Of a DNA stretch of 64,000 nt, positions 61,271 through 64,000 are shown in pieces; positions within the stretch are counted from its first letter, which is position 1, and each line of letters opens with the position of its first letter. The notes beneath the pieces are model-generated. The model worked only from the letters and a program-made list of their open reading frames with translations, did no database searches and was not told the DNA's origin. The translations under genes were made by a program, and so were the position numbers. Source of the stretch: Formicarius rufipectus (lineage: Eukaryota > Chordata > Aves > Passeriformes > Formicariidae); the NCBI GenBank assembly GCA_013399695.1, contig VXAU01000755.1:284553-348552 (forward strand). The letters run 5' to 3'.

Positions 61271-64000
61271 CTGATTACTGAGCACTAAATGAGGCAAATC
61301 CTAGCACAGCTCATATGGCTAAGGAGATCATCTGGACCTCGAATAGCTGGCAAATCAAGCTACTGTGCGTGGGATAACCCATTCTGGCAATGGTTTCCTG
61401 CATGAGTCAGGCCTGCCTTCTGGGACCAAGGAGCTCTGGCACAAGCTCCCAAGGTCATCAGAGATCTTACATGAATGAGCTTTCCCTTGCCGCATGAATT
61501 TCACCTCACCTCTCCCTCTAAATGATGTTTTCTAAGTTATTCAAGAGCACAATCAATCTGAAAACAGACAACAAGTACTTTACAGAAAAACAATTTCCAC
61601 ATGCTTTCAAAGATCTGAAAGTATCTTACAGTATCAAAGAGTGAAAAAGACGTCCTTTCTCTGTCTGTTTTATAAGTCAATCCACATGCTGTTGCTCCTG
61701 AAATCCTCTTTCGGGTGGCTTTTTGATATTTTCTGCCATAATTTTTCTGGCGATAGAAACATAAAACAGAGTTTTTCAGTATCACATCAGTGAGTCTTTC
61801 TTGTCTTGAGTTAATAAAAGACTGGTACATATTTTTTTCTTAATGACTTCTCAGTGTCCATAAATTAGATATACATAAAGGAAAAGGCTAAAACACAGTG
61901 GCTGTTTCATATGTAGGAAAATGTTCAGGTTACTGTAGTCATTTGAGTGAGATGGCATGTCTTTCCAGTGCCTCTGTGGAATATAGGATACAGATTTGCT
62001 TTCCTTAGCACCTTCTAAATGATTAAGTCATCTCAGTGAAGGATTAACTCTCCACTGGAGCATGCACTGTGTGTACTTTTCTGAGGAGCATAACTATAAT
62101 TTATGACCTGTGAATTAGTCTCATTATACTCCCATTGAGAAAAATATTTGTGAAAGTATACAAACAGCAAACTACTCCAGGCACTTCAAAATTTAGATTA
62201 CAAATTCCACATTATCCTCATTCTCTTAATGCTATGTAACAACTAAGTGTTTTTTGTTGTTGTACATGTAACAGGTTTTGTTATATCCAATACACTCTGA
62301 CAAATTAGGATTGTGAGATAATTTGTGAGAATGGTTAGAAGAAAATCACACATAGATAATATTTTCTCTTTTGTGCTGCAGCTTACCAAACTTCATAAAT
62401 AGCATGTTAGAAAAATTTTGAGGTAGAGGTAGTATTAGAGTTTTATTATTTCTTGAGAGTTTGCCATTAAAATTTTAAATAGCATTATCCAAATTTCTGT
62501 TTTGTAAAGTCTAGCCTTTCAGCCTAAATCACAACTTTCTTCCATTTCACATTCCACAATTCTTTCCCATTTATCCACTCAGGGGTGATCAGAATCTATG
62601 AACTTTTTCAGTCCCTGTGACCTGGTGTCCAACATTAGCTGTGCTGAAGTCCATATCTTTCCTCACACACTGGGCAAGAGTAAATAATATCAACTGCAAA
62701 AAAAAACCCTAACCTTGCCAAATCTGTAGTTTGTTTTATAGGCACAACTCTAATTGCACAGTTCCGGCTCTCATCTATTTACAACAACAAGAATGTTGCA
62801 ATAGTACTTGTTTCTTTCCAGATCATAGAGAAACACATAAAAAATGGAAATTGTAGTAAGGTATGATGTAGCCACGGGACAATTATATCTATTGAAATTT
62901 GGATACACCTTTCGGAAAAATGATAGTTTTACACAAAGGAATGTGTTGCCCCTTGTCATGGTGGAACAGACTTCCAACACCTCTACTGCTGTTAAGGAAG
63001 TGACCTCAGCTGAAATACTTTAGAGTGTTTGCTGGTGCTTTGATAAGACTAATATTCACTTTTTAAATATTACTTCAGGAAATATTTCTCCCTACCTCCT
63101 TCCTTCAGTGTTTCCAGGAATTTTTATTTTTTTTTTTTTTTAATTAAAGCAGTTACTCAAAATATGAAGTGAAAGCAGTTATGGTTATTGGATGAAGTAA
63201 AATCACAAATGTCTTATTGGAACCCAAAAAAAAAAACAACAAACCAACTAGCAAGTAATACTTTTATTAATTCATCAGCTCCACCGATTAATTCTTACTG
63301 AAAGAACCACATCTGTGTTGTTGTTTTTTACCTTGAAAATGCAAGTTTCCACAGAATTATTGCTTATTTCATCTTTCAAAATGTAATATGACCCCAGGCA
63401 TGGTTTCTCTTCCCTCTCCTTAATGTAACTGTTCCAGACATTATTTTACTAAATATCTCAAATTAAACATTCTCTGTCAATTACGGGTGATAGAGATCTG
63501 CTAAGATAATGAGAACTACTACAATGCTTGCTTTAATTGCTACGTTATAATCTCCAGACCTGAAAGACTCCAGAGACCTCTAATATGTAAAACGCCTTTT
63601 AGTTGTGCAGGTGTGTAACTCATTACAAGTTGTTCCCTTCCCCCGTACCTCTCTCTTGCAGACTCTCTTTTCTTTCTCTTTTCAAAGTGGGAGAAGCCCT
63701 AAATGCCTTGGAAGTGTGCCAGCACCTGGGGGTTTTGCAGTAAGTTGAAATACCATTTAAAGTTTAAGCACAATGCTGCTTTGAAAGCTCTGCAGAACAG
63801 AGCAGAAAGCAGGAAAGCACGAACAGAAGGTCTGTTCAAAGAGTAACAACAAAATTGTGACATTTCTGCAAAGGTACCACTGACAGATTTTTCTTTAAAA
63901 GGTAACAATCAGCATCAGAATGATTTTTGACATCTCTCTGTAAGGACATCTGACCAAAGGACAGCAGCAGTTGTGTTGTTTCCTTTCTTTTTTTTTTTTT
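61271..64000. other. AT-rich non-coding sequence
   Basis: A T-rich run at about 63120-63145 and a terminal T run are the only repeats seen. A 97-codon minus-strand frame at 61537-61830 has reasonable composition but no verified splice sites, and is left uncalled. Confidence 0.4.

Noticed and set aside
61537..61830. 97-codon minus-strand open frame of reasonable composition
   Set aside because: No verified splice sites and opposite strand to the other candidate exons; left uncalled, but worth a protein search.

Overview
This looks like an avian nuclear genome window, probably from a passerine, although the species is not proven by sequence alone. The evidence is several CR1 LINE fragments in both orientations (some ending in the ATTCTGTGATTCT-type CR1 terminus), ERVL-type LTRs of the kind common in birds, a second family of about 545-bp LTRs, AT-rich sequence, many A/C- or G/T-rich low-complexity runs, and very low coding density. 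Nothing looks bacterial, plasmid or phage: no operons, CRISPR arrays or rRNA genes.

Layout. Positions 1-14,700 are mostly unique AT-rich DNA with an old ERVL LTR (4446-5049), a solo LTR (8531-9076) and a CR1 relic split by about 380 bp of other DNA (10101-10610). From 14,763 to about 36,260 there is a series of candidate exons on the + strand, interrupted by solo LTR copy 2 (15149-15692), four CR1 fragments, a partial LTR running into a 134-bp N gap, and an inverted degenerate minisatellite (22863-23270). Positions 37,687-38,622 hold an exact 458-bp duplication edged by single Ns. Positions 38.7-46.9 kb are largely featureless apart from a diverged direct repeat at 45.1-45.4 kb. From 46.9 to 51.9 kb lie more candidate exons, a minus-strand LTR, a 2-kb CR1 with solo LTR copy 3 nested in it, and a second ERVL LTR. 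From 52.9 to 61.3 kb there are further candidate exons, in places badly frame-broken, plus solo LTR copy 4 and a GC-rich LTR (56410-57144) containing a 435-bp insertion with a tRNA-derived segment. The remainder to 64 kb shows nothing recognisable.

Genes. No gene could be named. The best interpretation is one large intron-rich gene, or its decaying unprocessed pseudogene, transcribed left to right: coding-like blocks preceded by good 3' splice sites occur repeatedly on the + strand, and three neighbouring pairs have compatible splice phases. Several blocks only read through if the frame changes. That means either pseudogenisation or residual assembly indels, and the adjacent assembly artefacts keep the second option open. 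More than one gene is possible.

Mobile elements explain most other structure. The most unusual object is the 435-bp insertion inside the GC-rich LTR, which has an exact 14-bp target-site duplication and carries a type-II tRNA-like head plus about 195 bp of unexplained sequence on its 5' side.
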